From Flammulina velutipes (lineage: Eukaryota > Basidiomycota > Agaricomycetes > Agaricales > Physalacriaceae), in assembly GCA_011800155.1 (NCBI GenBank), contig CM022374.1, positions 682,001 to 746,000 of the forward strand: a DNA stretch of 64,000 nt, given 5' to 3'. Each line of letters starts with the position of its first letter. Position 1 is the stretch's first letter. This document shows positions 47,054 to 57,499 of this stretch, in pieces. Made by a program: the position numbers and the translations under genes. Below the pieces are notes generated by a model. That model ran no database searches. It saw only the letters and a list, made by a program, of their open reading frames with translations, and had not been told where the DNA came from.

Positions 47054-48808
47054 ATGACCAGTACTCTCAGTGCTCTTGTTAACCTCATCGCTGCCAACGT
47101 CGCCAACTTGGAAGCGGCGTACGCAAAGGCAGGCCAGCCCGTCCCCTCTCTCGACGAGGTTTACAGCCCATCGCCTTTGGACATCGATCCTGCTATCGCA
47201 GGATACAGGGAAATCGTCGCCGCAGCTGCTGATCAGCTCTTCTGCGCTGTTAACTCGCCTTTCGAGAACCTTATAGTCGCAAGCAGCGGTCTCTACACGA
47301 CGACTCTTCTCGGTGTCGTCGAGGACGCCAATATCATCGACATCCTCCTCGAGGCAGGTCCGAAGGTTGGTCATCAGTTCTTTGAAGCGCCTACCGTCTT
47401 TGACTGGAATTTAGGGCTTGCACGTCAATGACATTTCGGCCGCCTGTGGACTTGAAGCGAGTATCGTAGGTGAGAATGATGATACTCTAACCTTCAAGTT
47501 TGTTTCTCATCGCATTCAAAGCTCGAACCATGCGTTATCTTGCCTCGAGGCATATTTTCAAGGAACTGACGCCCGACGTCTTCACCAACAACCGAACGTC
47601 TTCTTCCCTCAGCAAGGGAAAGCCTATCCAAGAAATCAAAGCCGAGTAAGTCACGCGAAGGATCATCGTAATGCACCATTGATTTAATGGACACCTCCAG
47701 CCCCTCGGCTCGATATGATAAAGCTCCGTTCGCGGGCTTTGTCTCTCTCATGTACGCTCTACTCAAATCCTCAGAATATGTCTTATCGACCTTGGATAGG
47801 ACCGATGAGAGTTTAGCCACCGCACCATTCATCAATCAATGGTTCAAAAATCCAAACGACGCCGAAGCTCCGTTCAATTTGGGAATGAAGACGCCCCTAA
47901 GTATGTGGGAATGGCTGGAACAACCTGGCAACGAGTGGCGGGCAAAGCGCTTTGCAACTATGATGGCTGGTTCTAGTAGTCAATACCCAGAGAGTCTTGT
48001 CACCAATGGTAGGAATTGCTTCCTATCTTTTCATTGATTTACCATTATTAACAAACTCCGATACAGCGGTGGATGGGGCGTCGTTGAAAGAGGGCTCGCT
48101 TTTGGTGGACGTCGGCGGAGGAGTAGGTTCCGTCACCTTGGTGTTGTACAAAGCGTACCCTCATCTCAAGTATGTGGTGCAAGATCTTCCCGCCCAGAAT
48201 GAGGCTGCCAAGGAGGTCTGCTTCTCTCCCTCTGTGCTCTCATTTTCATACTAACAGTCCTGCTTAGTACTGGAAATTGAACGCTCCCGAAGCACTCCAG
48301 AGTGGACAAGTCCAATTGCAAGGTACACATCTGCTCCAGCCTGGATGCCGTTTGCTCACTGTTCTTCCAGTCCACAGCTTCTTCGAAGCTCAGCCTATCA
48401 AGAATGCCGATATCTACTTTATGCGCATGGTCCTGCACGACTGGCCCGACCACAAAGTCAAGACCATCATGAGCAAGATCCGTGCTGCAGCTGGCCCTTC
48501 GTCCAAGTTCATAGTCCTCGATGTATTGGCGACGTACACGTGCGAGGATCCAGCTTCTCCCACCAAGGCCCCCGCACCACTCTTGGCGAACTTTTCCGGT
48601 GCCGCGTCCACGACATACGTTGATATTCATGTGAGTGGCTGCCGTTTGATGGAGATCCAAGACACTGATATGGTTAAAGATGTTGAGCATGTACAATGGG
48701 AAGGAACGTACCGAAGCAGACATGAGGAAGCTCGCCGGAGAGACTGGATGGAAGGTGGAGGAGGTTAAGCTAGGAAATCTTGCCGCCTATGTGCTTGTCC
48801 CGGTCTGA
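47054..48808 (+). CDS. SAM-dependent O-methyltransferase, copy OMT2
   Basis: Paralogue of OMT1 at 27285-29037, very similar in exons and introns. Start MTSTLSALVNLIAANVANLE, with all splice sites conserved and in frame: intron 1 after LLEAGPK, then GLHVNDISAACGLEASIVA, MRYLASRHIFKEL, DESLATAPFINQWFKNP. The SAM motif LLVDVGGGVGSVTLVLY and the catalytic MVLHDWPDHKVKTIM are unchanged. Ends LGNLAAYVLVPV with TGA at 48806-48808. Substitutions such as DGDPAVAG to DIDPAIAG in the first exon are conservative. I see no disabling change, so two active enzymes are expected. It is convergent with kinase B. Confidence 0.92.
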
Positions 48809-49284
48809 GCTTGACTTGGGCTCGTCTTCATGTGTAACTATACTGATGGTGCTTTGGATGAATGAAACTACACTCTACTCTTTACAAGTGACGGGTTATA
48901 ATGACCCCAGGCAGGCAGCCTTTGAAATTTGGACTTGAACACAAGGAGGACCGGAATATTTCGATGGCTGCGCCACAACTCATTCCTCGCAAATTGCCAG
49001 AGCTTTCAGAACAGCATTTCATCCATGCCTTTAGAGAGCAGAATTGTCTGTAGTACACAGAGAATGGGCACATAAATTTAGAGCAGATAATCAAGTTGAA
49101 CTCAACAGGCGGTCACGGTCACATGGCAGTATCGAGTCTTGTTGTCGCTCCTCCCTAGCCCTTCCTGGGTTCGTTGGAACAATGGAACGAAGCCGGCGGG
49201 AATTCAGGCGGGAAAGTAGAAGGGTAGCACGTCAGTTAGCGCTGGCATGACACTCCAACGATCAAATACGGGTTCGACTAACAA

Positions 49285-49400
49285 AGCTTCAGACGTCGTC
49301 GACCCGAAGGCAACATGGAACGATCGGAGGGCCTTTGCGGCTTATGAAAAAGCACCTGAAAATGATTGTCAAGAGCTCGAAAAGATCTGTAACAGAAACT
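49285..49400 (-). pseudogene. Decayed terminal exon of a kinase-like gene
   Basis: Downstream of kinase B, the minus strand reads like the last kinase exon (SFRALDNHFQVL, then a scrambled part and a degraded STTSEALLVEP block). It is the inverted-repeat partner of the first relic downstream of kinase A (26667-26800), so it was already broken before the inverted duplication. Confidence 0.6.
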
Positions 49401-49476
49401 GGCATTGATAGTTCGCAGAAGTATTTCAAAGCAAAATGAGATAGCAAGAGTTGTATAGCAAAGCAATGAGAAAAGA

Positions 49477-50848
49477 TTAGGGGAATGCCGCATCTTCGTC
49501 GAAAACAGGTTCGAGTAACAAGGCTTCAGGAGGCGTCGAACCTATGATTGCACGCAGGGCTTCATGAGCCTTCGCCACCGTACCCTGTTCTACGAGCACC
49601 TGGAGAAGATCGTCAAGAGGCTGGAAAGATGTCTAACAGAAACACATGTCAATGATTAGACGTTACACCAGTGCGAGGATTGACTAACCTTTAAGAACTG
49701 GAGATAGTAGGAGAACTGCCAGAGATCGAGGTAGAAGGGATTGTACTCCTTGTCTTCAGAGATGAAAATTGGATACGGTTGGGCGTAATTGGCATCATCG
49801 CCGAAGGGCATGCCCGAGCACAAGCATTCATCGTACGGACGATCCTCCGGAAAACATATGGCCGTCTCAAAGTCTATCAGATAGACGCGCGGCCGACTAG
49901 TTGGTAGAGTCTTGGTCCTCATGGACTGGGGTTGCCATTCGACAAGAAAATTGTTTTGGAATGCATCCTAAGACACAGGTTGGACGATGTCAATGTGAAG
50001 CAGAACTGACATACTCGATGTGCAACGCGTTTTCGATGGATGAACACGAGGGCCTTTATGATATAAGTTCAGTAATGTGCCAGATATAAAGAGAAAGATG
50101 TTTGCCTCAAGAGCTTGCAGGAGCATATCCATGATGTCCCCAGCGGAATTTTTGACAAAATTAGCACCTGGTCCAAAAGATTTCCTCATACTAGGTCCAG
50201 CCAAAGGAAATAGGCCACAAACGATGTCTTCGAAATGTAGTTCGCGAACCATAGGCAAAACGTGGTTGTCAGCGAGGAGGGTGTTTGCGCCAGTAGCCAA
50301 CCGACGTAGTGCTTTCAGACATTCGTGGCCTTCCTTGTGAATTACTATGACACGACAGACTAGATCTCTGCCCTCCCGAGTTCGCACTACGCGCTTTAGG
50401 GCGTTCTAAGCAACGGTAAGAATTGAGGATGCCTGTTTATATCGGGACGCACGTTGTAATCGAAAGTGCGCGCCATTTTCCATAGTGCATCACTTTCGAA
50501 CTGAGATGAAGCAGCAAAGGAATAGCCGCTCGGGCTGGGTAAAGATTCAACACGTTGAGAACACACAGGACCGCGAGGAGCATCCCAGCGCTCCAAGCCA
50601 TGCCTAAGCAAAACTGGCACGAAAGGCGCCCAGACGGATTCTTCAGCGTCCCAGTCTGGTCCAGGAGCACGCCACAGCTCTAATTGATGAGGGAGCTACA
50701 CGAGCGTCAATACATTGCAATGAAGAGCAACAGCACTCACCTTGGCACGTAGACGACGGTCTGCCGTTCGCCAGTAGACAAGTGTCAGCGTGGCAATCGT
50801 TGCCGAGATGCATATCGATATAGCCGTTGCAGACTTGGTCACAGACAT
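49477..50848 (-). CDS. Membrane-anchored kinase-like protein, copy B
   Basis: Same six-exon plan as copy A. Exon 1 MSVTKSATAISICISATIAT resembles copy E, while the rest (APRGPVCSQRVESLPSPSGY, PLAGPSMRKSFGPGANF, MPFGDDANYAQPYPIFIS) is almost copy A, giving a mosaic gene. An in-frame ATG 19 codons upstream (MNVDLYYQL) is possible, but the MSVTK start matches the other copies. Kinase features: IHKEGHE, VAHRDAFQNNFLVEW, YLIDFETAICF (DFE), YLDLWQFSYYL. Intron 3 has a GC donor at 50104-50105. Stop TAA at 49477-49479, ending DEDAAFP. No disabling change seen. Confidence 0.85.
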
Positions 50849-50929
50849 GTCCTTGGAAGGACAGTGTTGGACGATCTGCAGTTGGTAGTACAGGTCAACG
50901 TTCAAAAGTCAACGTTGAAACATCATTAA

Positions 50930-50943
50930 CCACGGTCACATGA
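50930..50943 (-). promoter_or_regulatory. Conserved promoter element TCATGTGACCGTGG, kinase B
   Basis: On the minus strand, ending about 82 bp before the ATG of kinase B; identical to the element upstream of kinases A, D and F. Confidence 0.55.
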
Positions 50944-51059
50944 TATGCTTAATGCTTGTCCATGAGCGCTTACATGAACGCCGGCATTAGAATGTCAATC
51001 TCTATAGCGCGTACGTATATGAGGCACTATGTAGGTATTATATTAGGTAGCATGATCCA

Positions 51060-51492
51060 ATATACCTTCTCGTCAAACACAGGTTACAGACGTTCCCAAA
51101 AGGCATGTCGGATCATCAAAACTTTCAAAAAGAATTCAACAACTTAAAAAAATCGTAGCTCACTCAATACTGCTCAGAACCTATGTAGCTTAGTGCCATA
51201 TTTTTTCTCATAAATGAAAGCATCATATACGATACAGAAATGAGTGTTTGGAACGCGTGAGCATGATGCTTTCATTTATGAGAAAAAATATGGCACTAAG
51301 CTACATAGGTTCTGAGCAGTATTGAGCGAGCTACGATTTTTTTGAGTTGTTGAATTCTTTTCGAAAGTTTTGATGATCCGACATGCCTTTTGGGAACGTC
51401 TGTAGAGCAATAAAACTTCGGGAGCCGTCGACCTGATGACAACAATTCGGGGGTTCCCAAGAGCTTTAAAGATGTCTGAAAGAAACTGCATT
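51060..51492 (-). pseudogene. Decayed terminal kinase exon interrupted by a foldback element
   Basis: Downstream of kinase C the minus strand reads IFKALGNPRIVVIRSTAPEV followed by LLL at 51405, recognisable as a degraded last kinase exon. The palindromic element 51085-51404 intervenes, and the exon resumes on the far side at 51084 with CCTGTGTTTGACGAG (PVFDE in the intact copies). The insertion therefore postdates the exon relic. Confidence 0.65.
51085..51404. mobile_element. Foldback MITE with 142-bp arms and TA flanks
   Basis: Left arm 51085-51226 and right arm 51263-51404 are reverse complements over 142 bp with about three mismatches, around a 36-bp spacer. The ends are TACAGACGTTCCC and GGGAACGTCTGTA, so the element is bounded by TA on both sides. 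TA target-site duplication is the mark of Tc1/mariner-type insertion, and the small size without a transposase fits a non-autonomous MITE. Transcribed, it would form a hairpin of more than 140 bp. Confidence 0.75.
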
Positions 51493-51556
51493 TAATGGCT
51501 CATATAAGTAGTTCAAAGCAAGAGGAGATAGCAAGAGTTATACAAATGAGGAAAGG

Positions 51557-52937
51557 TCAGGACGCCGCCTCCTCGTCGAAAACAGGTTCAAGTAACAAAG
51601 CATCAGGAGGCGTCGACCCGATGATTGCACGCAATGCTTCATGAGCCTTTGCTGCCGTTTCCTGTTCTACAAGAACCGGGAGAAGATCATCAAGAGGTTG
51701 GAATGATGTCTAACAGAAACGGGGGTCCAGTGACAGCGTCAACGCGACAAGGATGGAACTAACCTTCAAGAACTGGAAATAATATGACAACTGCCAGACG
51801 TCGAGTTGGAAGGGATTATATTCTTTGTTTTCAGCGATGAAAACGGGATACGGCTGTGCGTAGTCGTCTACATCACCGAATGGCAATCCCGAGCACAAGC
51901 ATTCATTGTATGGACGATCCTCCGGGAAACAAATGGCCGTCTCGAAGTCTATCAGAAAAACGCGCGGCCGACTAGTTGGAAGGGTCTTGGTCCTCATTGA
52001 TTGAGGTTGCCATTGGACGAGGAAATTGTTATGAAATGCATCCTAAGACAAAGGTTGGGCAGTGCTAATGTGAAGCAGAATCGACATACTCGATGTGCGA
52101 CGCGTTTCCGATGTATGAACATGAGGGCCTGCGGAATAGAAGTTCAGGAATGTATCGTATATAGAGAAAAAGTTGTTTGCCTCAAAGGCCTGGAGGAGCA
52201 TATCCATGATGTCCCCCACGGAATTCCTTACAAAGCCAGCGCTTGGTCCAAAAGAGTCTGCCATGCTGGGTCCGGCCAATGGGAATAGGCCACAAACGAT
52301 GTCCTCGAAATGCAGTTCCCGAATCATAGGCAACACATGATTGTCGGCGAGGAGGGTGTTGGCGCCAACAGCCAACCGGCGTAGCGCTTTCAGACATTCG
52401 TGGCCTTCCTTGTGAATTACTATGACGCGACAGACTAGATCTCTACCCTCCCGAGTTCGCACTGCGCGCTTCAGGCCGTTCTAAAAGTAGTCAGGACCAA
52501 AGATATCCGCTCACATTGCACATAGACATACATTGAACTGGAAAGAGCGCGCCTCTTTCCATAGCCCATCACTTTCAAATTGAGATGAAGCAGCAAAGAA
52601 ATAGCCGCTCGCGCTTGGTAAAGATTCAATGCGTTGACGAGACATAGGAGGAGATTTCCAGCGCTCCAAGCCGTGTCGAAGCAAAACCGGTACGAAAGGC
52701 GCCCAAATGGCTTCTTCAGCGTCCCAGTCTATTCCAGGAACACGCCAGACGTCTAACTGATGAGGGAGCTATGTAGTGAATGTCAATACGTTGCAATGAA
52801 TAGCAATTTTGTGAACGTACCTTGGAACGTAAACGTCGGTCTGCCTTTTGCTGCCAATCACGGTAGATCAGTCCTAGCGTAGTAATTATCGACAAGACAC
52901 TTAAGGACGGCGCTATAATAGACTTCGTTTCAGACAT
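51557..52937 (-). CDS. Membrane-anchored kinase-like protein, copy C
   Basis: The most divergent N-terminus of the minus-strand copies: MSETKSIIAPSLSVLSIITT, hydrophobic anchor, then ADRRLRSK. Exon 2 has DWDAEEAIWAPFVPVLLRHG. Kinase-like region: CRVIVIHKEGHECLKAL, VAHRDAFHNNFLVQW, FLIDFETAICFPEDRPY (DFE), LDVWQLSYYFQFLK. Ends LLLEPVFDEEAAS with TGA at 51557-51559. Intron 3 has a GC donor at 52179-52180. Its ATG lies only 96 bp from the ATG of the AC40 gene on the other strand, so they share a promoter; the TCATGTGACCGTGG element is not found here. Frame intact. Confidence 0.85.
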
Positions 52938-53033
52938 GTCCTTTCGAACCACAGAGTTATGTGGCAACAAGAAAGTGATCTTCCACGTGGATGGCCATCA
53001 AATTTTTTCCTTTACACCTCCATCTTCATTGTC

Positions 53034-54202
53034 ATGGATGTCGACTCTCGACGACTCGTTGGCGTCAAGCCTGAACGAGTAACGAATATCTCAAGTACCG
53101 ACTATCCTGGCCATTATCCCGGCGAAGATCACTCTTGGGATTTGAACAAATTCCGACATGTGCGTTACGAACGAATGTCTTGCAAACTTGAACTCACCAC
53201 TGTTATCTTCGGAAGCATAGAATCTCAAAGTTCAAGTACAGCGCCTCTCTAACCGGTCTATTGACTTTGACTTGGTCGGCGTCGACGCTTCCATCGCCAA
53301 TGCTTTTCGACGAATCATGATCGCGGAAGTCCCAAGCGTAGCGATTGAACATGTCTATGTGTGGAACAACACCTCTGTCATCCAAGATGAAGTTCTCGCG
53401 CATCGTATAGGCCTGATACCGTTAAACGTCGACCCGGGACCCATGGAGATGCGCGCGCCGAACGACGATACGCCAACCGACCGGAACACGATCGTCTTTA
53501 ACGTGAACATCGCGTGCACGCGTAATCCCAAGCCTCCCCCCGGCGCCACAGAGCCAGAAGACCTCTACATAAACCACGAATTTCTATCTTCGCATCTCCG
53601 GTGGCAGCCCGAAGGCGAGCAAGCCGCAATCTTCAAAGACAACGAGCCCGCTGCTACGAACGGGGACATCGTCCTCGCCAAGCTACGACCAGGCCAGGAA
53701 ATCACTCTGGACTTGCACGCTATTAAGGGCGTGGGCAAGGACCACGCAAAGTTCAGCCCCGTAGCGACGGCGTCGTACCGTCTACTCCCCCACATAAAAA
53801 TCCTAAAACCGATCCCGCCAGAGAGTGCGGACAAGTTCAAGCGTTGTTTCGCACCTGGAGTTATCAATGTTGATCCTACTACAAAAGCCGTGAGCGTGGA
53901 CCCTGTGGGTGTGCGAAACGACACCGTCAGCCGGGAGGTACTGCGCCACCCAGAGTTTGAGGGTTATGTGGAGCTTAGTCGCGTCCGGGATTTCTTCATG
54001 TGTACGTTGGCGTCCCCTGAGATTTTTTACTGCCGTCTGACATACTTTTCTAGTCAATCTCGAGTCAGAAAGTGCGTACGCGCCAGAAAGGCTCCTCCCT
54101 GAGGCTGTCAGTGTCATGCGGTCTAAAATTGCAGCGGTTAGGGCTGGTGTAGAGCTGTTGAAAAAGGGCGCAGACGAGGACGTTGTAATGGGTAGCGTGT
54201 AA
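53034..54202 (+). CDS. RPC40: RNA polymerases I and III subunit AC40 (RPC40/RPAC1)
   Basis: Alpha-like assembly subunit shared by Pol I and Pol III. Exon 1 starts MDVDSRRLVGVKPERVTNIS; an intron after NKFRH leads to NLKVQVQRLSNRSIDFDLVG, the Rpb3/Rpb11-type dimerisation domain with DASIANAFRRIMIAEVPSVA and WNNTSVIQDEVLAHRIGLIP. Further blocks are GQEITLDLHAIKGVGKDHAK, FSPVATASYRLLPHI and DFFMFNLESESAYAPE across the second intron. Ends DEDVVMGSV with TAA at 54200-54202. About 350 residues, complete. It is head to head with kinase C. Confidence 0.95.
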
Positions 54203-54315
54203 TTATCCTTGTAGACATAGTCCTGTACACTTTTTTGTTGTGATTTAAGATTTACGGTGCTTACCTAATCCAAATACTCTCTCGTCCGTACCAATCCGTC
54301 AAACAACCGAAATCA

Positions 54316-54700
54316 TGGTATTCGCACAACATATATCTTGATTCCTGTGCTCACTGCTTGGAAGGGCGGTGACGGTCGTTATCCTTATCCCAAATATGTC
54401 TGGTCGCCAGCTGGTGGCTGGTGGGCTCAACCTAAGAACTGGAAGGCGAACACTGCTGTCGTCGCTCTCGGAATTGGTGCCATATCCTATACCCTCTTCA
54501 ACATGAGCACAAGGAAGGAGGTGCGCTACTGTCTTCTGCTGGCGTAGTTCGTGGCTGAACAACGTATTGTAGGAAAGATTCATAAAGCCCAAGAAATGGA
54601 TACCAAGTATGTTGGTGAGTGTTCCCTGTCGTCCTCTGGAGATGTCTTTCTGAACGGCGTGCAGTGGTCGGATGTGAAAATTGGCTCGAGAGATTCATAG
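54316..54700 (+). CDS. Small single-membrane-span protein, possibly mitochondrial
   Basis: Four exons. The ATG at 54316 is an exon on its own; an intron then joins it to GGDGRYPYPKYVWSPAGGWW, followed by AQPKNWKANTAVVALGIGAI, with one membrane helix. After an intron at RKE comes ERFIKPKKWIPSML, and a last exon gives WSDVKIGSRDS with TAG at 54698-54700. The Tyr-Pro-rich start, Trp-rich motif and single helix recall small accessory subunits of mitochondrial complex I, but this is a resemblance only. About 75 residues. The terminal exon assignment is less certain than the first three. Confidence 0.7.
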
Positions 54701-55073
54701 ATAGAATATCTACCCTTCACAAATGCGATCCAAACATACATCCAAACATACTTAAGCGTCGTTACCAGCAAACCAGTGTTGTGTACTCGTTTCACACAAT
54801 TGTTACCATTGACATGTATTGACGTGGCGCTTATTCGGAGAATGTTTATACACTTTGAGAGACGGTACTAGCAGCTCTGAAAGTTTGAATGTACAATAGT
54901 CGGCCTAATGGGCGTCGGGGCGGCCCGATGCCCCGATCAAGATTATTGTTTTGCGCATTGTTTCGGGCCCGCCCGCCTCGTGCATTCTCAAAATCATCTT
55001 GACTCCTACCACCATCATCTCTATTTAAACCGACGCCTGGCTGCCTCCTTCTTCTTTATTTTGAATATCTCAA

Positions 55074-56400
55074 ATGGACAGCCCACCAACATTAAGACGG
55101 TCTACTCGCAAGCGCCCTTCAGCCGCTGTTCCCGTTACTCCCGACGTCCTCGACGACGATATTCCTGATGGACTGCGACCCGCTAAGCGTGCGAGGACGA
55201 GCACCGTCAAAGGCAGAGCTAAAGGCAAGAGGAAGAGCACTGCGAATGTGCACTCTCCTCTCCAGGAATTGCCGATAGAGCTTATACACGAAGTGCGTCT
55301 ATTCATTCGTTTAGGCATCTCAGTATTGACGGATGCTTAGATCCTATCCCATCTTGCAACTAAAGAGCTCGTCAACATCATCACCCTGTGCCGCCCCTTC
55401 TACAGCATCCTCGCCAATAACTCAGAGCACGCCTCCAAGCTCTGGAGGAATGCGCGAGCTCATGAATATTGCCCGGTTCCCGAACCTCCAGCGGGTATGT
55501 CAGAAGTCCAATGGGCGCAGTTCATCTACGGAACCGAGTGCCAGGCAAGTCGTATTATGATTAAACGATGGATTGTGATTGACGATGGATCAGACGTGTG
55601 GCGCATCACAGAAAAACAACAGAGCGCGCGTCTTTGTTTTGTTTTCCCTCAAGAGACGAGTTTGCAAGTCGTGCATGTCTAATTAGTAAGTTGAGTCTCT
55701 CCCACTCTTGCTCGAAGTTTACTCATTTCACAGTTTGATTCGCGGTATTGATAGACCGACTTCATTCATCAATAAACTTCCATTTGCCCATATCGCGACA
55801 CTGGAACTCATGCCCCCGTCAGGTCCGTTACGTTATTTCCCATCCCATCTTCGGACTGATATTTTCCCCTAGACAAAACATTAACAGGCATCGTAACACT
55901 CACTAACAGCTATTGGAATTCCCCCGACATCCGCGTCGTCACAGACTACTACTGGCGACCCGACATATCCAAGATGTGCAAACACCTCGCGAACGAATTC
56001 CCCGACGTGTTCTTCTCAGAGATCGCTCCTTCCGAATCTCCGGCTTACCTACAGTGGGCGGAGATGAGGAAGAAGGAGATCCAAGGAATCATTGAAGTGA
56101 GTTATCGGTCCGTTCTTCGTGTACGACGAAGGCTTATATCGTTAGCATGCGTATAGGTGCTGCGTGTGGCAGCAGGAGATGGAGAAACATACTAGGGAGC
56201 TGAAGCAGTTGGAGGCTGATCGTCTCGCAGCTGAGGGTGGTGATTCTAAGCAGAAGAAACTGGCCAAGACTAAATCTCGGGCGAAGCGGTGGTCTGACGA
56301 GGATGATGACGAGGAGGAGGAGGATTTCTCTGAGGATGAGGATGAGGCGGAGGAGGATAGCCTATCTGATGACTCCGAATTGGGGGCGCATTATACATAG
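55074..56400 (+). CDS. F-box protein with zinc-ribbon-like CxxC region
   Basis: Start MDSPPTLRRSTRKRPSAAVP, a basic, nuclear-type N-terminus. The F-box is SPLQELPIELIHE joined over an intron to ILSHLATKELVNIITLCRPF. The next exon gives GMSEVQWAQFIYGTECQ, and a GC-donor intron (starting 55546) leads to TCGASQKNNRARVFVLF and RRVCKSCMSN: the paired Cys motif (CQTC...CKSC) usual in basidiomycete F-box proteins. After two more introns come SYWNSPDIRVVTDYYWRPDI, SKMCKHLANEFPDVFF and, in the last exon, QEMEKHTRELKQLEADRLAA and an acidic tail ending GAHYT. It should be an SCF substrate adaptor. Its 3' end (from 55964) is duplicated at 23316-23754. Confidence 0.85.
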
Positions 56401-57026
56401 GCATTCTACGGGACATCCTCATAATCTATTCTTGCTGTATTTCTATCGATTTGAATTGACAATGCGTATCCTTGAATAAAGGAAGTGTGCCTTCAGTAAG
56501 CAATCCACTCTGGGGTGTATATCAGATTCATGAGATCGGGTGTAGATGACGCCGCGGATGTGTGGCGGAGCGTTATATCTGGCAGAATTTACCGCAAATC
56601 AGGCGCCTACAAAACCATGTGAGAGTTCTTGATAATGATTGGTTGCTCAGTAAGATGGTGTCCTCAGCGTTGCTATATATAACAAGTTTTTGGAATATTT
56701 CTCACCGCCTAGCGCTATCGTTCGACAATGGTCTCAGTTATCAACATAGCATTTTCATGAATATTGGTGACAAGTGTCTACTGGAATCTGGCTCCATTCA
56801 ACGTAGTCAGAATTAATCATGAGCGCCTCAGTATTTATATATTCATTATTAACTTCTTCATCCAATGCCATCACAGTCGCGTCTATGCTGTTTCAAGGAT
56901 AAGGTCATCATGAGGATGTGCGTCACAATGGCGCTTCAATTCGAATACAGAAATCAATACAAGATGATGATACAAGTTCCAGTTTACTACTACGTGCGGC
57001 TTTCAATTTTCGGAGTCTCGATCTTT
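56401..57026. other. Intergenic region, includes about 400 bp unique to this duplicate
   Basis: About 625 bp between the F-box gene and the tiny gene, 3' ends facing. The stretch 56480-56880 has no counterpart at 23.8-23.9 kb; I see no terminal inverted repeats or coding sequence in it. Confidence 0.5.
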
Positions 57027-57499
57027 CTAAGGTGGTGCCACGGTAATCGGGAGACTAAGAACACGAGTTGAGGATAGAGAGAGGTGATGAGGACGAGAGG
57101 GATAGATACCGAGTGGATTCGCAATGGTTCGCGAAATGAAAGCTCTCGACGTCCGAGAACTGCAACTCCAGCTTTTCCTGCAGAAAGGGAGAAGAGAATA
57201 GTATCAGCTGCATTGTGAACTAAACAAGGTGGATGTTGCTTACGCCATATTTCGACTCCGTCACACTGAGAAAGGTTCCGACATAGACGTGAGAGTTGAC
57301 GACAGTCTTGTAGTTCCCCTTAGAAATTTTCACAGCGGTGAGCGAAAAGAGCGCAGAATAAAGTCAATACACATACTTTATACTTGGTCGAAGCCGCAGG
57401 GCTTCCCTGGCCGAGAGCGGTGGTATACTTGAGAGCAGAGAACGTAAGACGATGATAAGTTCCGTAAATGGTACATACTCGTTTGCCGATGTTAGACAT
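57027..57499 (-). CDS. Tiny five-exon gene, 80-residue protein (copy 2)
   Basis: Paralogue of 24005-24480 with the same five exon lengths (21, 51, 75, 68 and 28 nt, total 243). Exon 1 MSNIGKR, exon 2 YTTALGQGSPAASTKYK, exon 3 beginning GNYKTVVNSHVYVGTFLSV, exon 4 EKLELQFSDVESFHFANHCE then STR, exon 5 LPITVAPP with TAG at 57027-57029. All GT-AG introns. Replacements between copies sit mainly in exon 4, while GNYKTVVNS and the VAPP end are constant. No known domain. The protein is small and cytosolic by appearance. It is divergent from kinase D. Confidence 0.65.

Larger units (their letters stand above)
46735..50700. repeat. Inverted duplication, right arm (OMT2 - kinase B)
   Basis: Reverse-orientation partner of about 25360-29370. 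OMT2 and kinase B, their introns and the decayed terminal exon between them all match the left arm. The outer limit is near 46735; on the kinase side, similarity to copy A covers exon 2 onward, while exon 1 and the promoter match copy E. Confidence 0.8.

Noticed and set aside
27285..48808. Calling the region a secondary-metabolite cluster because of two O-methyltransferases
   Set aside because: No synthase, terpene cyclase, P450 or transporter is nearby; the block between the two copies is housekeeping genes.
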